NCBI RefSeq assembly: GCF_963576675.1
Contig: NC_088916.1
Location: 75,719,501-75,783,500, forward strand
Source: Euphorbia lathyris
Taxonomy: Eukaryota; Streptophyta; Magnoliopsida; Malpighiales; Euphorbiaceae
DNA length: 64,000 nucleotides
Reading direction: 5' to 3'
The position numbers and the translations under genes were made by a program. Positions 10,401 to 22,707 of this stretch are shown one piece after another (position 1 is the stretch's first letter; every line of letters begins with the position of its first letter). The notes under the pieces are model-generated. The model was not told the DNA's origin. It searched no databases and saw nothing but the letters and a program-made list of their open reading frames with translations.

Positions 10401-13400
10401 GCTGCCGGTTTTATATTTTGTTCTTTCTTTCACGACTTCTTTCAAACACTTGGCGGTCCCTATCCCCAATCTTATTGAATAGGCTATTAGGAAAAATCCT
10501 GCAATTTAGACAAATTTTATACAGGATTAATGGGAGGAAAATTCAATTTTAGTCTCCCATGGAATTAAGAGGAAAAAAGTTACGAAGTTTCACGCTTTTA
10601 TAAGTAGAGAATTTGGGTTTTTCGTTGTAAAAAGATAATGTGTTTTACACCGTTAAAAAAAATTAGAAGAATTTGATTAACACAATTTTATCTAGTCTAA
10701 TATGTTACGTCAACAAATAAACATGACATATTAGCATGATCAATAAATCAAGGGTACAGTAAAAAAAATATACGTGTTTTTACATTTTATCAAACAGGTA
10801 TTTATAGAATTTTATTTTTCCAAATCGAGATTGAGATTTTTTTGCTTTGCTAAAAAACAAGGATCTCAAAATCAAAATTTCGTTGACAATCTCAAAATTG
10901 AAAATTTCAAAGACATCATGATATTCTGATCAACTTTTTAATTTTGAGATCATTTGGCGAGGAGAGAGAAAAACCTCCGAAAATGATGATTTTTCAAAAT
11001 AAAATTTAGTTCCATAATAAATCTGGTACTAAATAAATTACTTTAATTTTTGGAATTTTTCATTTTGAGATCGTTAATAAGCATTTTTATAGTATCAAAA
11101 TAAAATATGATCGTTTTTAGCAAAACGAAAATCTAAGTATCCGTTTGGACAAAAAAACTTACAAAATACATGTTTGACAAAACATAAAAACACAAACATT
11201 TTTTTTAAAACTTTACCCATAAAACATATTTTACCCATAAAACTTTACCCATAAAACTTTACCCATAAAACATTTTTTTTTTTGAAAAAAAGTATATTTT
11301 TTATAATTTATTTTGGTTATTTTACTTCAAACAATGTTTGGTTAAAATTAAAAACATCCCGAGGTAACTATGTTTACTTGTTGATTTTACCGACGTAAAT
11401 AATAAAATATTAATTTTTGATGATATGCTGTGCTGATTTAATGATTTGTCATATTAACTTGACGATAATAATAAACGGTGTTATTAATTTTTTTAAAGCA
11501 CGTGTTGTTTTTTATAAAAGAAAATAATACCACATTTCTCTACTTATAAAATCGATAAAAGTACATTTTTTTTTAATTTTACGTAAAAAGAATAACGAAG
11601 ATTACCTAAAAGAAAACCGACAAAGGCGAAAACATACTGGCCATTAACAAAAAGCTCAAGCATTTTCTGATTCCAAGTGCTAAATGATGATAAACTGCCC
11701 AAAAAACCAGTCGTTAATCCAATAGCAAGATGATCTGATAAACCTGCTATTTCATCTCTGAATACAATTCCCAACCATCCCATCAAGAACGAACTAACCT
11801 AATCAAATTCAAAAATATTTACATTAATTATACTCAATTCAATATAATTAATTTGATTCCATTTCCAAACATTCGAGCCGGAGAGGACCCTTATCGAAAG
11901 AGATATATACCATGTTACACGGAAGACCGATATATATTGGGGAGTTTTCACTCGTCACGCCAGCGACAGTCGGCCCGAAAAATTTCATCACTAAATATCG
12001 CGCTAAAACCTGCAAATTAGTTAATTAATAATCTACATGTTTAAATAATATTAGTATAAATCAATTTATAAATATAAATTACATAATTTACACCTATAAA
12101 TATTACCCCAAGAACAGCAAAAAAAGATAGATATATAAGACATGATATATACTCCAATCTTGGTGTCTCTTTGTCCTGCACAAACATCAAATAAACCACA
12201 AAAAAATTATATAATTAGATTATTCGTCCATATTATTTTAGTGTTATGTTAGTCAAATGTTAGAGTAAGTGAAAATTTAATAAAATAATAAAATGTCCTT
12301 GTATGAACAATTTTAAATTAATAAATCAGTTTGTTCCTTTTTTTTTTTAGGTACACCGAGGGGTCAAGACCCCGGGAAAAATAAATCAATTTGTTTCCAA
12401 ATGGATACTTATGGTATTTTTCTTTACAAACATAATATTGTAAAATTTTTAGGTCGTTATAGGTCAAATTTAGCAAAATAAAAAAATACAAAATTTTACA
12501 AATCACAAAAGTCATGTTTGTAAAGAAAAATACCATAAATATCCATTTGGAAATCATATAACTATAGCCTCTATTTCTAATTAACCCTTGTTTTAAATTA
12601 CAAATTTAAATTAAAAAAGACTATTTGCAAGCCTTAAAAAAATGACTATTTGTAATTCACTTTTAGGATGTCAAATGAGATTTTCGTGTTATGATCGTGT
12701 GTTACATGATCGATATATTATACATTTCAATTATTAACTGTTTGTTATTTAGCTTATTAATTATTAATAATAAAACTGTGATGAACTTTGTTAGTATCTA
12801 AAATTAACCAACAAATTATAAAAAAAAAAAAATATAATACATAAATTAATAAAAATAATCTAAATAATAATTTATTAAATGGAGTAAATTTTGTTCATTC
12901 GACAATAATATTGTAGAGATATGAATATATTTAAAAAATAAACATATTTTCTAGAGATAAGAATGATAATTTTATCAAAATTAAATAAATACATACAATT
13001 TTTTATAAAACCCTCAAAAAATGAGTTTTTCGTGAGAAGTTTCAAAACTGTATTGCATTTATAAAAAAAAATGTTAAAAGTTGTTGCTTTATAAATATAA
13101 CCAAACGCTATATTTAATGTAATTTAGAGTAAAACACTAAATGTTACTCGGAAAAACTAAAACAAACCTATCAAAAATGAATTAAAGGTTAAAATGACTG
13201 TTGAACTTGGCTAACATAATCAATTTTACCTAAATATCAACTCAGCTTTAAAGTTGACAATACTTAGGGCTCGTTTATTTCATTTGTTCCTGTTTGCTAC
13301 TACTATTAGCTGTTTGTTGTTTGATGTTACTGATAGATAGCAGATATTAGTTGATTTTTCTGTAAAAATCAGTTGTTCCAAATTTTTACTAAACACTTTT

Positions 13401-14872
13401 TGTCTCTTATTTAGACTTAAAAGGCAAAACGCAGTTTCGAAATTGAAAACAAACGGACACTTAAAATTTGATTTACGATAAAGTAATTGTATACGTAGCT
13501 TCAGCAGATGTTTTGATGCTTATTTCTCTTTGCGATAAAAACCAAATTTAGCTCTAATATGTTAAGAAAAATGCAGATTTAGTCTTAACATATGAAATGA
13601 TACAAATTTAACTCTAATATTTTCAAATAAGATCAATTTTAACCATACGTTATCGAAAATTAAAAAACTGGTTTGACTGATATTTAACTGTCATTTCATA
13701 CTTTCCAAATATCAATTATGTCTAAGATATTTAGTGTATTACTAACAAAATTACAAAATTTCAATTAAAATTCTAAAAATCGAATCTGCTACATATAAAT
13801 TCATCACAATTTTTTTTTATCAAACGGTCTAAAATATTTACTATGTTATTATGTAGTTACAAAAACCAATGAAAAATGTATGAAGCTGTTTCAATTTATC
13901 GGGTCCGATGTGAAATTCAAAATAACAATCAAATCAGTCCTTTCCAATTTTCAGTAATACTAGACTAAAATTAATATTGTTTGAAATTATTATGATTAAA
14001 TTTATAAGTTAGGATTAAATTTTCCTCTTATCCCTCTCTCTTTGAAATGGGTAAATTACAACCATGACCACTAAACTTTATACATTTTAATATTATGGCC
14101 ACTGGACTTTAATTTTTAACGGAAAGACCACTGAACTTTACACTTTTTAACACTGATGACCACTGAACTTTAACCAAATCCTCAAAATGACCGTTAACGA
14201 TATCAAAATGAAAATATTCAATAATTAAAGTTATTCAGAACGATATTTACTATGAAATCACATTTTTTATTTTCCAAAATCAAATTTTTTGGAGTTTTAT
14301 CTCTCTAAAATTTCACTCTCTCTCCTAACAAAACAATACCTAAATGACCTCAAAACAAAAATTTTCAAGAATTAAAGTTCCTTATAATATCATTAACTCT
14401 TCGGATTTTTTATTTTGAAACCGTCAATGGTCGTTTTGAGACGTTGAGTAGTCACTGGTATTAAAAAAATGTAAAATTCAATGATTATACTGTTAAGAAT
14501 TGAAGTTTAGTGGTCACAATATTAAAACGGGTAAAGTTTGGACATGGGTGTAATTTGCCGCCTTGAAACTAAATAATACAAGGGAGAAAGTGTGACCTTT
14601 GTAGGTGTTGGAGTTTGTGGCAGTGGGAGTGGCATGATAGAAGAATTAAAAGAGGTCCATAATGGAAAAGATGTGAGTTTATTGAATTCTACAATGGATC
14701 CGTTCTCAGTTGCATCCAAAATATCCACCGTCGGATCAGTCCGTCTGTTGCTATTGAGAGCCCTATCGCCAAGATCACCAGCCGTAGATATATTTTCACT
14801 TTCAATCATATCTTCATCATCACCGTTCAAATCATATGAACTTCTCACTGAATCATTCTTATCACTACTCAT
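7457..14872 (-). CDS. FEX: Fluoride export protein FEX (two-domain CrcB/FluC family), six exons
   Basis: The exons on the minus strand are 14872-14597, 12175-12107, 12009-11911, 11798-11606, 10498-10101 and 7669-7457. They total 1248 bases and encode 415 residues plus TAA. Every intron is GT-AG; the first donor (AAG|GTCACA) is the weakest. The acidic, serine-rich N terminus (exon 1, 92 residues) is followed by domain 1 with [20 protein letters not shown] and domain 2 with [31 protein letters not shown] and [20 protein letters not shown]. These are the paired Gly-rich, Ser/Thr and Phe-box motifs of Fluc channels. Eukaryotic FEX fuses two such domains and removes fluoride across the plasma membrane. 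Several hydrophobic segments are evident. A TATA-like stretch lies at 14951-14958, about 80 bases upstream of the ATG. Introns 1 and 5 (each 2.4 kb) carry MITEs and an RTE fragment. Exon order and phases agree throughout, so the gene looks intact. Confidence 0.9.
8038..8656 (-). mobile_element. 5'-truncated RTE-clade LINE 3' end, in FEX intron 5
   Basis: On the minus strand a 98-residue frame at 8574-8278 carries the C-terminal part of a plant RTE-type polyprotein, with [40 protein letters not shown] and [13 protein letters not shown]. The 3' end is a (TTG)n tail, seen on the plus strand as CAA repeats at about 8040-8063; short trinucleotide tails instead of poly(A) are typical of RTE elements. 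The endonuclease and most of the RT are absent. It lies in the same strand direction as FEX, inside its last intron. No clear target duplication was found. Confidence 0.85.
8810..9460. repeat. Old foldback repeat in FEX intron 5
   Basis: Inverted arms are visible: TGAACTTGTCCATGAAAGTA on the left against ATTTTTATGGGCAAATTTAA and TTTTATGGACAACTTCAAG on the right, with repeated phrases about gene-sized text CTCCCTGAACTT against AGTTCAGAGAG. Termini and target duplication are not clear. It is non-coding. Confidence 0.4.
9469..10034. mobile_element. GGGCCGG-rich MITE with 8-bp target duplication, FEX intron 5
   Basis: The element starts ATGGCCATGGGCCGACAAG, ends GGCCCAGACCCAGGTCTA and is flanked by GATTAAAC at 9461-9468 and 10035-10042. 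Both ends are rich in GGGCC/GGCCC motifs and the centre is AT-rich. The copy at 4793-5120 is the same family in the opposite orientation. The right end lies about 60 bases from the splice donor of FEX exon 5. Confidence 0.7.
10770..11150. repeat. Foldback repeat fragment, FEX intron 4
   Basis: A TTTTGAGATCATT phrase and its inverse surround a central AAAATGATGATTTTTCAAAAT block that also occurs in the foldback elements at 6767-7245, 14050-14566 and 57450-57830. Termini are blurred. Confidence 0.4.
11211..11272. repeat. Short tandem repeat, unit about 16 bp
   Basis: Four adjacent copies of TTTACCCATAAAACTT-like units lie in FEX intron 4, between exons 4 and 5. Confidence 0.8.
12394..12553. 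repeat. Small foldback MITE (40-bp arms), FEX intron 1
   Basis: The left arm at 12394-12433 (TTTCCAAATGGATACTTATG onward) is repeated inverted at 12514-12553 (ending ATATCCATTTGGAAA), with a spacer of about 80 bases. No target duplication was identified. Confidence 0.65.
13264..13465. repeat. Possible hAT-like MITE, FEX intron 1
   Basis: The left end TTAGGGCTCGTTTATTTCA is matched by the right end reading, inverted, TTAAGTGTCCGTTTGTTTTC. CTCGTTTGTTT-type termini are common in plant MITEs. No clear duplication was found, so this is tentative. Confidence 0.35.
14050..14566. repeat. Foldback MITE next to FEX exon 1
   Basis: The left end GGTAAATTACAACCATGACC is matched in inverse by the right end GGCAAATTACACCCATGTCC, and both arms carry repeated CCACTAAACTT / CCACTGAACTTT phrases. 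The flanks TTTGAAAT and CTTGAAACT may be a degenerate duplication. Its right end is about 30 bases from the first splice donor of FEX. Confidence 0.55.
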
Positions 14873-14950
14873 ACTGTTTTTTTTCTTTCTTTCTTTGTGT
14901 CTTAAAAAAGCATTATGTATTTATTGTTGATGCATGTATATGTATGTATG

Positions 14951-14958
14951 TATATATA
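14951..14958 (-). promoter_or_regulatory. Candidate TATA box of the FEX gene
   Basis: TATATATA sits about 80 bases upstream of the FEX start codon on the minus strand, a normal distance for a plant leader. The region is also rich in GTAT repeats, so this is only a candidate. Confidence 0.3.
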
Positions 14959-15164
14959 GAAAGGAAACTACATTATAGGACAAAAAAATATATATAAATA
15001 GTATATAGTTTAATTAATTAATTTATTTAGTGTGGTGGGCTAACATAAGTCAATGGTTAGATATTTTTAATTTTATTAAAAAGTAATGCAAGTCAATTAT
15101 GATGGTGACTATTTTAATTTTTCAATCAATGTTGTCACGAGTGACCTTTTGTTAAGGTGTTTTT

Positions 15165-15712
15165 AGGGTTAAATTGTAAAAATACCTCTGATATTTGGGT
15201 CGGAATAATTTTATTTTTAATATTGAAATTTAAAAGTAATTTTACTCCTAACGTTGACAAATTGAGTCAATTCCACACACTATTATAAAACACGGATATT
15301 GTTATTCTTATTCTGCGCCAATTGCATAATAATTCATTCTAACAAAAAAAAATCATGCTTTTTATAATTTAATAATAGAATTGGTGAATAATATTTATAA
15401 ATTCGGTGAATTTTTTGAATTTTTTTTATCTAATTCGTACGAAAAGACGGTATTTTTTTTTTACATCCCAACATATGTTTGTGATTTGTTATTAATAAAA
15501 TGACACACGTGTGAAATATAGATGACACGATTCATGATCGATAAGACTGTTTGATGAATTATTTCTCAAATTGATCCAATTTATCAACGTTAGAGACAAA
15601 ATTGCCCTTGACTTCCAACGTTAGGGATAAAATTGTACCATTTTAGACGTTAGGGGTAAAATTGCTCATAACCCAAAATGTTAGGGGTATTACCTTAACC
15701 CTTTTTTTAATA
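15165..15712. repeat. Foldback MITE, same family as 63487-64000
   Basis: The ends read GGGTTAAATTGTAAAAATACC and, inverted, GGGTTAAGGTAATACCCC. Repeats of AACGTTAGGGGTAAAATTG occur near both ends. The centre, with GAATTGGTGAATAATA and AAATTCGGTGAATTTTTTG, recurs inverted near 63780-63830. It is non-coding. Confidence 0.6.
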
Positions 15713-16247
15713 TAAAAAGATAATCTAGTTGCTTACTATTTTCTTAATAATATTTATAATTAAGATAAATTATATATAAAGTAATGAATTTGATGACTAT
15801 ATCACTTTTGAAGTTGCTTTATATTGGAGCATTTCAATAAAAATTGTCAAAAGTGAGCAAATAAAATATTATATTTATCAGAATATGTTAAGTTTTGAGA
15901 CTTTTTATAATATGAATAGTTGGAATAATTTGTGATCGGAGTGTGACTCGATGTATGTATGATGTAGATATTTCGGGACGAGTTAATTTTAATCGCAAAT
16001 TAACAAAAATGTTCTTCTCTAGCTAAACTAGAAGGAGTGAATCTCGAATTTTACGGTCTAAATCCGTAGAAAATAAAAAATCCCTCATTATTGAAGGTTA
16101 AAACCTTAACAAACACTTCTTGAAGAAGATGATAAAAATTATATTGATAAAAAGTTAAATTCAATTACAAAGAAAAAGATGTATTTATATCATCTCAAAA
16201 CCTTAAAGAACAAATTACAATAAGGGCAAATTACATAACTAATTAAA

Positions 16248-16771
16248 GGCTTAAAAGGCATCCAACCCCCTAAACTTGTAACTTTTTTTCACCTGGTCCC
16301 CTCAACTTAGGGGACAACCTCTCAATCCCCTCAACTCTCCAAAAACATCACATACAGCCATTACACCCCTATGTTCGGTCAAAATATTGACCCGTGTAGA
16401 AAACGCGCTTGACTGTTGACCACACCAATGCCACGTGTCACTTTTTTATTAAATTTTTCCAAGTGATTTTACCTCGACGATCACTACCGCCAACCTCAGC
16501 ACCTCGATAAGGCTGCGACGACAAACAGCGACAACACCTCGCATACAATAATCACTTGGAAAAATTTAATAAAAAAAAGACACGTGGCATTGGTGTGGTC
16601 AACAGTCAAGCGCGTTTTCTATACGGGTCAATATTTTGACCGAACATATGGGTGTAAGGGGCTGTATGTGATGTTTTTGGAAAGTTGAGGGGGTTGAGAG
16701 GTTGTCCCCTAAGTTAAGGGGGCCAGGTGAAAAAAAGTTACAAGTTTAGGGGGTTGGGTGTCTATTAAGCC
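16248..16771. mobile_element. Foldback MITE with GGCTTAA ends and perfect 9-bp duplication
   Basis: The 524-bp element begins GGCTTAAAAGGCATCC, ends TATTAAGCC and is flanked on both sides by CTAATTAAA (16239-16247, 16772-16780). Each arm is about 220 bases and nearly identical when inverted, including AACCCCCTAAACTTGTAACT and CAAGCGCGTTTTCTA. Long inverted arms with a 9-bp duplication point to a Mutator-like non-autonomous element. Confidence 0.9.
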
Positions 16772-17146
16772 CTAATTAAAATATAAAGATAAGGGTAAAT
16801 TGGGTTAATGGTAAAGGGGTGGCATGATTGTAAATATGGAGTGACATGAGTTATAAATAAGGAGTGGAAGAATTGTAATTAAGGAGGAAGCTGTAGTAAG
16901 GAGCAAGACATTTTTTAGTGAATCCAAGCGGAACGTGATTTAATTTCACGCGGAGCGTGGATTAGCTGCTGATCCAACAAGTGACATTCCTCCGGATCAG
17001 ACCATCATCCACGCGGAGCATGAATTAATCCACACGGAGTTTGGGTCTGATTTTGGCCCCTTTACACACTTGATTGTTCGTGCTTGGTTCCTCCTCCGAC
17101 TTCCCTCACCCGGACTCGATCTTCAAAGGAGATGCTCCGCATCAAT

Positions 17147-17556
17147 GTAGATCTGTCCATGGGTTGGGTTGGATTGGACCGGATTCAGACCGAGCCTAAT
17201 GGGCTAATAGGTGGGTTTGGGTCGGACCGGCTTGGTCTTAAAAATCAAATCTCAAGCTCAGCCCATATAAACGCACCTAAATAAATAAATAATTTTTAAT
17301 TATAAAAAATAAAATTTATACTTAAAAATAAATATTTAATTATAAATATATAGATTTATTAATTAGTTTTAATAAGGCGGACCAGCCCGTGTTATTTTTA
17401 TCAATCCCAAATCCGTCCAAAAAAATAGACGGGCTTTAACGGGCTTGGACTGATCTGGGCCTAAGATCAATTTTTATTATCCAATCTCGACCCAAAAGAT
17501 ACAGGACTAGGTGGGACGGACGGATACCCGAATCCATGGACATGTCTAGTTGTATA
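17147..17556. repeat. GGGCC-rich MITE, third related copy
   Basis: The termini TAGATCTGTCCATGG and CCATGGACATGTCTA are inverted repeats, and inside are GGCCC/GGGCT/GACCGG-rich ends around an AT-rich centre, as in the copies at 4793 and 9469. No 8-bp duplication is visible. Confidence 0.6.
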
Positions 17557-17599
17557 GAGTGAATTTGTTTTAATCTAACTCCTTGGACGTTCCATGGTT

Positions 17600-17960
17600 T
17601 TTATCGTAGTGATTGGCTGTGTTGTTTGCATCAGATTTCTTCTATGCGTTTTTGGTTTCTCACATCTTTCGAGAGGGAAATAGAGATGCAGACGTGTTGG
17701 CTAAGGTCGCGCAACAGAATCTTTATTTCCTTTCGTGGTCTTCTTATCTGGATTTTTGTAATTTCTTTATTTCTATTAATTTATTCTTAAGGGAATGTTT
17801 CTTTTTTTTTTTTTTTTTTTTTGCCTGTTTTGTATTCTTTTCCTTTTCTTCAATAAAGTTTTGGTGTTAATGGTTCCATTTGTATCTCGACGGTATTAAT
17901 TTAGTTGGAATTTTTGTACGTTCTTCCTCTAACCCCAGTATTTTAATTGAAAAAAAAGTG
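17600..17960 (+). mobile_element. LINE 3' end with RNase H remnant
   Basis: A plus-strand frame at about 17613-17740 includes SHIFREGNRDADVLAKVAQQ, the last RNase H motif of plant L1-type LINEs, where the Asp in D-V-L-A-K is the catalytic position. A 3' tail of about 200 bases ends near ATTGAAAAAAAAG at 17945-17958. The remaining polyprotein is absent, so this is a 5'-truncated copy. Confidence 0.7.
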
Positions 17961-18740
17961 TAGCATTTGTTTTTTTATTGAAGTCTAACATTGATTAGAT
18001 AGTGCAATTTCAAAAAAATTAACAAAAAATGAGTTTTTTTATTAATTAATAAAAACTATGTAGTTTCAAGTTTTATTGCATAGCTATAGAATGTTGAAGA
18101 TGGGACTATAGCTAGAATATAAAATCACACATTACCAATTAATTAAAAAAGACTGATCTTTAATTACACCGTTTTATAAACATTAAATTTAAAATTACAT
18201 TGTTTTATTCGTAAAAGTTAAATTCGTTCTCTCTCGTTATAATCTTATGACTAAATTTATATCTAATCTATGTTTATAAACATTTGTTTTCTGAGAAACA
18301 AGAGATTAATAATAATAATAATAATAATAACCTCCACCCAACATATAATAAATTTTTTAAGGAACATATAATAATTATTAAATGATGATTATAAATAGTA
18401 AGTAGGACAGCTGATTCCTTACTGTCTTCCAATTCCTGCTACTTGAATGCTAAAATAATTAATTGCAATATAAGTTTGTAGAAATATGAACTGTGTGATG
18501 ATATATATACATGTAAATAAATAATATTTAACATAAGCCAAACATTTTATTTCCATGTATAGAAGCCCTATCTTTTTTTTTTTTATTATTATAGTGTATA
18601 TATAGCTCAACATCAAACAGTTGAATTTTAATTAGAGACAAATTGGTTGAGTCAAATTGATATATGACTAAAGTTTATATTATATTTGTTCTTATTATAT
18701 ATTTACACAACTCCTGATGCAAGCTATCCTACAACTTGAG

Positions 18741-18782
<42 letters not shown>
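17961..18782. other. AT-rich spacer with microsatellites
   Basis: No gene is seen. There is an (AAT)n run at about 18307-18330 and a (TA)n run at about 18745-18777 that abuts and partly forms the 9-bp target duplication of the element starting at 18783. Confidence 0.5.
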
Positions 18783-20809
18783 GGCTTAATATATCATTGG
18801 TCTCCTGAGCTTGGACGAAGAAAAAAAAAAAACACTTGACTTTGAACTTTTTAAATATTCTGATAGTCCTTTAACTTGCATAAAATATTCAGTTAGCTTT
18901 CTTTTTTTGGTAGGAAAGGGAAAGAAAAAACAACAAAAACTAACACCTAACCCGAGATTAGTCTAGGGAAGGTAACCCCCACCCGATCATCAGACAGAAA
19001 CGAACAAAGGAAGTTCGGAGGAGAAGAGAATGTTGAAATTCCCGGCATCTTTTCATGGCCCTCCGCAGCAAGGCAATCTACCACCCTATTCTGCTCCCTG
19101 TACACATGACAAAAGGAGATGGTATCGAATGAAGAACACAATCTTCTGATCTCTTTAACAAGGTTTTGGCTACTCAAGCACATAGCCTTGTTGTTAGCAA
19201 TCATATTAACTGCTTCAAGGTTGTCAGAATCCACGAGCAGCCTTTTCAGCCCCAGGTCAATGGCCAATCTAAGTCCAGAGAAGATACCTCAGAGCTCAGC
19301 AGAAAAGGAAGAGCCCATCCACAGATTCTGAGTAAAGCTAGACACCTAATTACCCCCAGCATCTCTCAGAACCCCTCCAGCCGCAATTCTGCCGTCCACA
19401 AGACACAAGCCATCGGTATTTAATTTCACAATCTCTTCCCCCGGTTTACTCCAACCCAAAAGATGCTCAACAGATCTCTGGCTAGTACTGGCTAAATAAT
19501 CCCCTTTGAAGCTATTGATAATAGTGTTAATTTTCTTGGAGAAATAATCAGGTAGATTAGGAATCACTATAGCTTTTTCTCCAAACACCTCAGTATTCCT
19601 CCACTGCCAAAGCTGGTGACAGACAACGGCAAAGAGGATAGCACCATGCTCCATCTGAGGCAATAACACACCATTAACACCATTTAACAACCAATCGTTT
19701 TCAGAGTGGGCAAAGAAGTTAGGTAGCAACTGGCTCGGAATCACTTTCTTCCACACATTCTTACTCTTCGCACAATCCCTAAGAACATGACAAATGGTTT
19801 CTGCCTGAACTTTGCACCTACAACAAGTATCTGCCTTAACTAAATGGCGTCTCTTCCTTTCCACATTAGCAAGCAACCTATTCTTTGCGCTAAGCCATAG
19901 AAGCTCCTAATGCGATAAGGAACTTTTAAGGCCCAAATATTCTTCCAAGAGATTGAAGGAGGGGTATCCAAGTTAAGACTGAAAGCTTCAAATGCAGATT
20001 TGCAGGAATTAGTACCATTGTTTGTAAAGGACCAACAGTGGCTATCCCCATCATCCTCTTTACTACTAACTTTAACTCCACGAATTTTCAGGAGCGTTTC
20101 CAGATTAAGGTAAGATTCGAATCTCGACCAAACCCAATCTCCCTCCGAATCCACCACATCAGCGATACTCCAGTTACGGATCTCCAGAGGCAAAGGAGAA
20201 GTACACACTTCTGATAAAGGTATCTTATCAAGCCAGGTATCATTCCAGAAACTAATTGATCTACCATTGCCCACCGACCAACCAATCCCAGAGCAGAACT
20301 CCGAAAACACAGCGTTAACCCCTTTCCATAAGAAAGAACAATTAGGTACTCTCTCTTTCGGGGCCCCAAAAATCTTATCCTTTCTGTACTTCCCGCACAA
20401 TAACCGAACCCAAAGAGCGTCCGGATTCTGCCACATCCTCCAAAGAAGCTTCATTAAAAGCACTTTATTATTATCCTTGGCTTGTCTGATCCCTAACCCA
20501 CCCCTATTCTTAGATTGGCACACCTCTTTCCAGGGAACCAGATGAATTTTTTTCCCCTCTTCCGAATCCCCCCCATAGGAACCGACGATTGATCTTATCA
20601 AGGCCATTAAGAACCGGCTCAGGCAGCCTACAAGCTTGCATTAAATGATTCGGGGCAGCACCATTCACAGACTGGATCAAAGTAAGGCAGCCCGCAAGGG
20701 AAAGGGCCTTAGCTTTCCAATTAGCACAATTCTTATTAGTCCTATCGAAGATTTCTTTAAAAGAAGCTTTTGACACTCTGTCACTATGGAGAGGAACCCC
20801 CAGATAGTT

Positions 20810-21962
20810 TGTAACCCCCATCCCGGGTCACATTGAAAACACATAGAAAACTAAGCAATTATCATAATTAAGCACAAATACCAACATAACTACAAAAATG
20901 CTCCTCATTTATTGTCGTCTATCAAAATCTTATAACCAAAGAATTAAATAACCAATCAAACAATTTAATCTGTCAATAATGTTTACTTAAATTTAAGCAA
21001 ATAATCCAATCCAATAATATAATAAATCCTAATAAATGTCTATGAACTTGCTAATGAGAATGAGTCGTTTGTGTTGGCCAGCCTGAATGTAGAGTAAACC
21101 TGAAAGTCTAGCAAATGGAACAACCTCTGAACCTAGCCTGAAAATTTCAACGTGGCAAGGGGTGAGCTGCCTACTCAATAAACATAATTACCTATATTTA
21201 TATACATGAATATATACACACACATATATACAATTAATTTCATGCATTTTACATTTAATTAATCCAATAATCAAACAATCAATCAATCAGGAATAAAAAT
21301 ATAAATATATCATCTCGTATATGACTCAATTTACTTCAAACTACAAAATTATAATTTATTATCTTTATTTTTAAGGGCCCAACTAGACCTAAGTGAAATA
21401 TACTCAATGGTCTCATCGTTAACAATATTCCAACGTACGTGTACGCTATCGCCTCTAGTTTCGGGATAGGTACCCTTTTCATAATGATTTCTTTTTCCTT
21501 TTTTTTTCAATAATACGGTACTGCTATCGCCCCCAGTTTCAGGACACAGTACAAACTCAATTAGAGTAAAATAACACCCTACTCAGATGCCTGTGATCAC
21601 AGTATCATCAAACCTCCAGACCATTGAATATACTCACTCAAGCTAGCTATTTATGTTTTCTAACTCAAGCATAATCCAATACAATTTCATACTTGATAAT
21701 TCATGATCTTTTGAACTCATGTGCATTCCCATTCTATCATGGTATAATTTCACAGCTAATACCTTAATAGGTAAATACATGAGTAACATGATTTTAAAAG
21801 GAACAAACCTTATATCAATAAATTCAACCATACAAAGAATATTTGAAACTCCAAGTCTCAAATCACCATGTATATAAATCAAGTATCAATTAAATGATAA
21901 CCAAATACTCAATATTCATTCAACGCACGTTTAATTATTCAATGACAAAATATCAATAGACA

Positions 21963-22054
<92 letters not shown>

Positions 22055-22707
22055 TATATATAAACATAAGTAATTAAGTTTACCTCTCGTCCCAAAAAGC
22101 TAATCAAATTATTCGGGTTCTAATTGACCCGTTACCGACTTCCAGAGTTTCGCCGGAGCGCGGTGGTCTGCCATCGGAGGTTCGCTAGAGCTGCCGGAAT
22201 CGCAAACCGAGACTATCACGAGGTAGCCAATGATTAGGGGAGTCCAAAAGTACACTCCTTCCACTATTAAAACCGTCTAAAAGGACAATATCTAACACTT
22301 TGCCGGTGGAAAATACCCGCTCCGATTATCATACTTTTTGTTCGGAAAAATATCAATAGTGGTCTTAAAATCTTCCTCATAAAACAAAGAATTTAATGGT
22401 ATAATTTTCATTTGAAAAAGTGGCCGGAATAAGGAGTTATGAATTAAAAACAAATGGAAGAAAAATAAAAATCCAATATGTGCAGTGCAGGCAAACGCAG
22501 CTGCCGCAAAAAGAAAAGTAGTGCTCTCCCCTCTCCCCCAAAAACATAATCCTAAAAACCTAAAACTAAAACTAATATAACAATAATAATAATAATAATA
22601 ATATAAAACGTAATACTCAACTAATTTATTACTAACATGTTATTTATAATGTGTTTATATAGTATAATAAAATTACGAAATACTCCTTATAAATTACGGA
22701 TGTTACA
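20810..22707. repeat. Solo LTR (gypsy-like, 1898 bp) inserted in the LINE, 5-bp duplication TAGTT
   Basis: The insert begins TGTAACCCCCATCCCGGGTC, ends TTACGGATGTTACA and is flanked by TAGTT at 20805-20809 and 22708-22712. Removing the insert and one TAGTT restores the LINE frame exactly as ITLTKSLG-NYLGVPLHSDRV, which proves the boundaries. TGTAAC...GTTACA ends and a 5-bp duplication indicate an LTR left by recombination. Inside are a (TA)n tract at about 21965-22050 and tandem-like phrases CGCTATCGCC(T/C)CTAGTTTCGGGA. There is no coding sequence. TGTAAC-type termini suggest a chromovirus-like gypsy, which is not proven. Confidence 0.88.
21965..22050. repeat. (TA)n tract inside the solo LTR
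   Basis: An almost pure TA dinucleotide tract of about 85 bases with one or two CA/GA interruptions. Confidence 0.9.
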
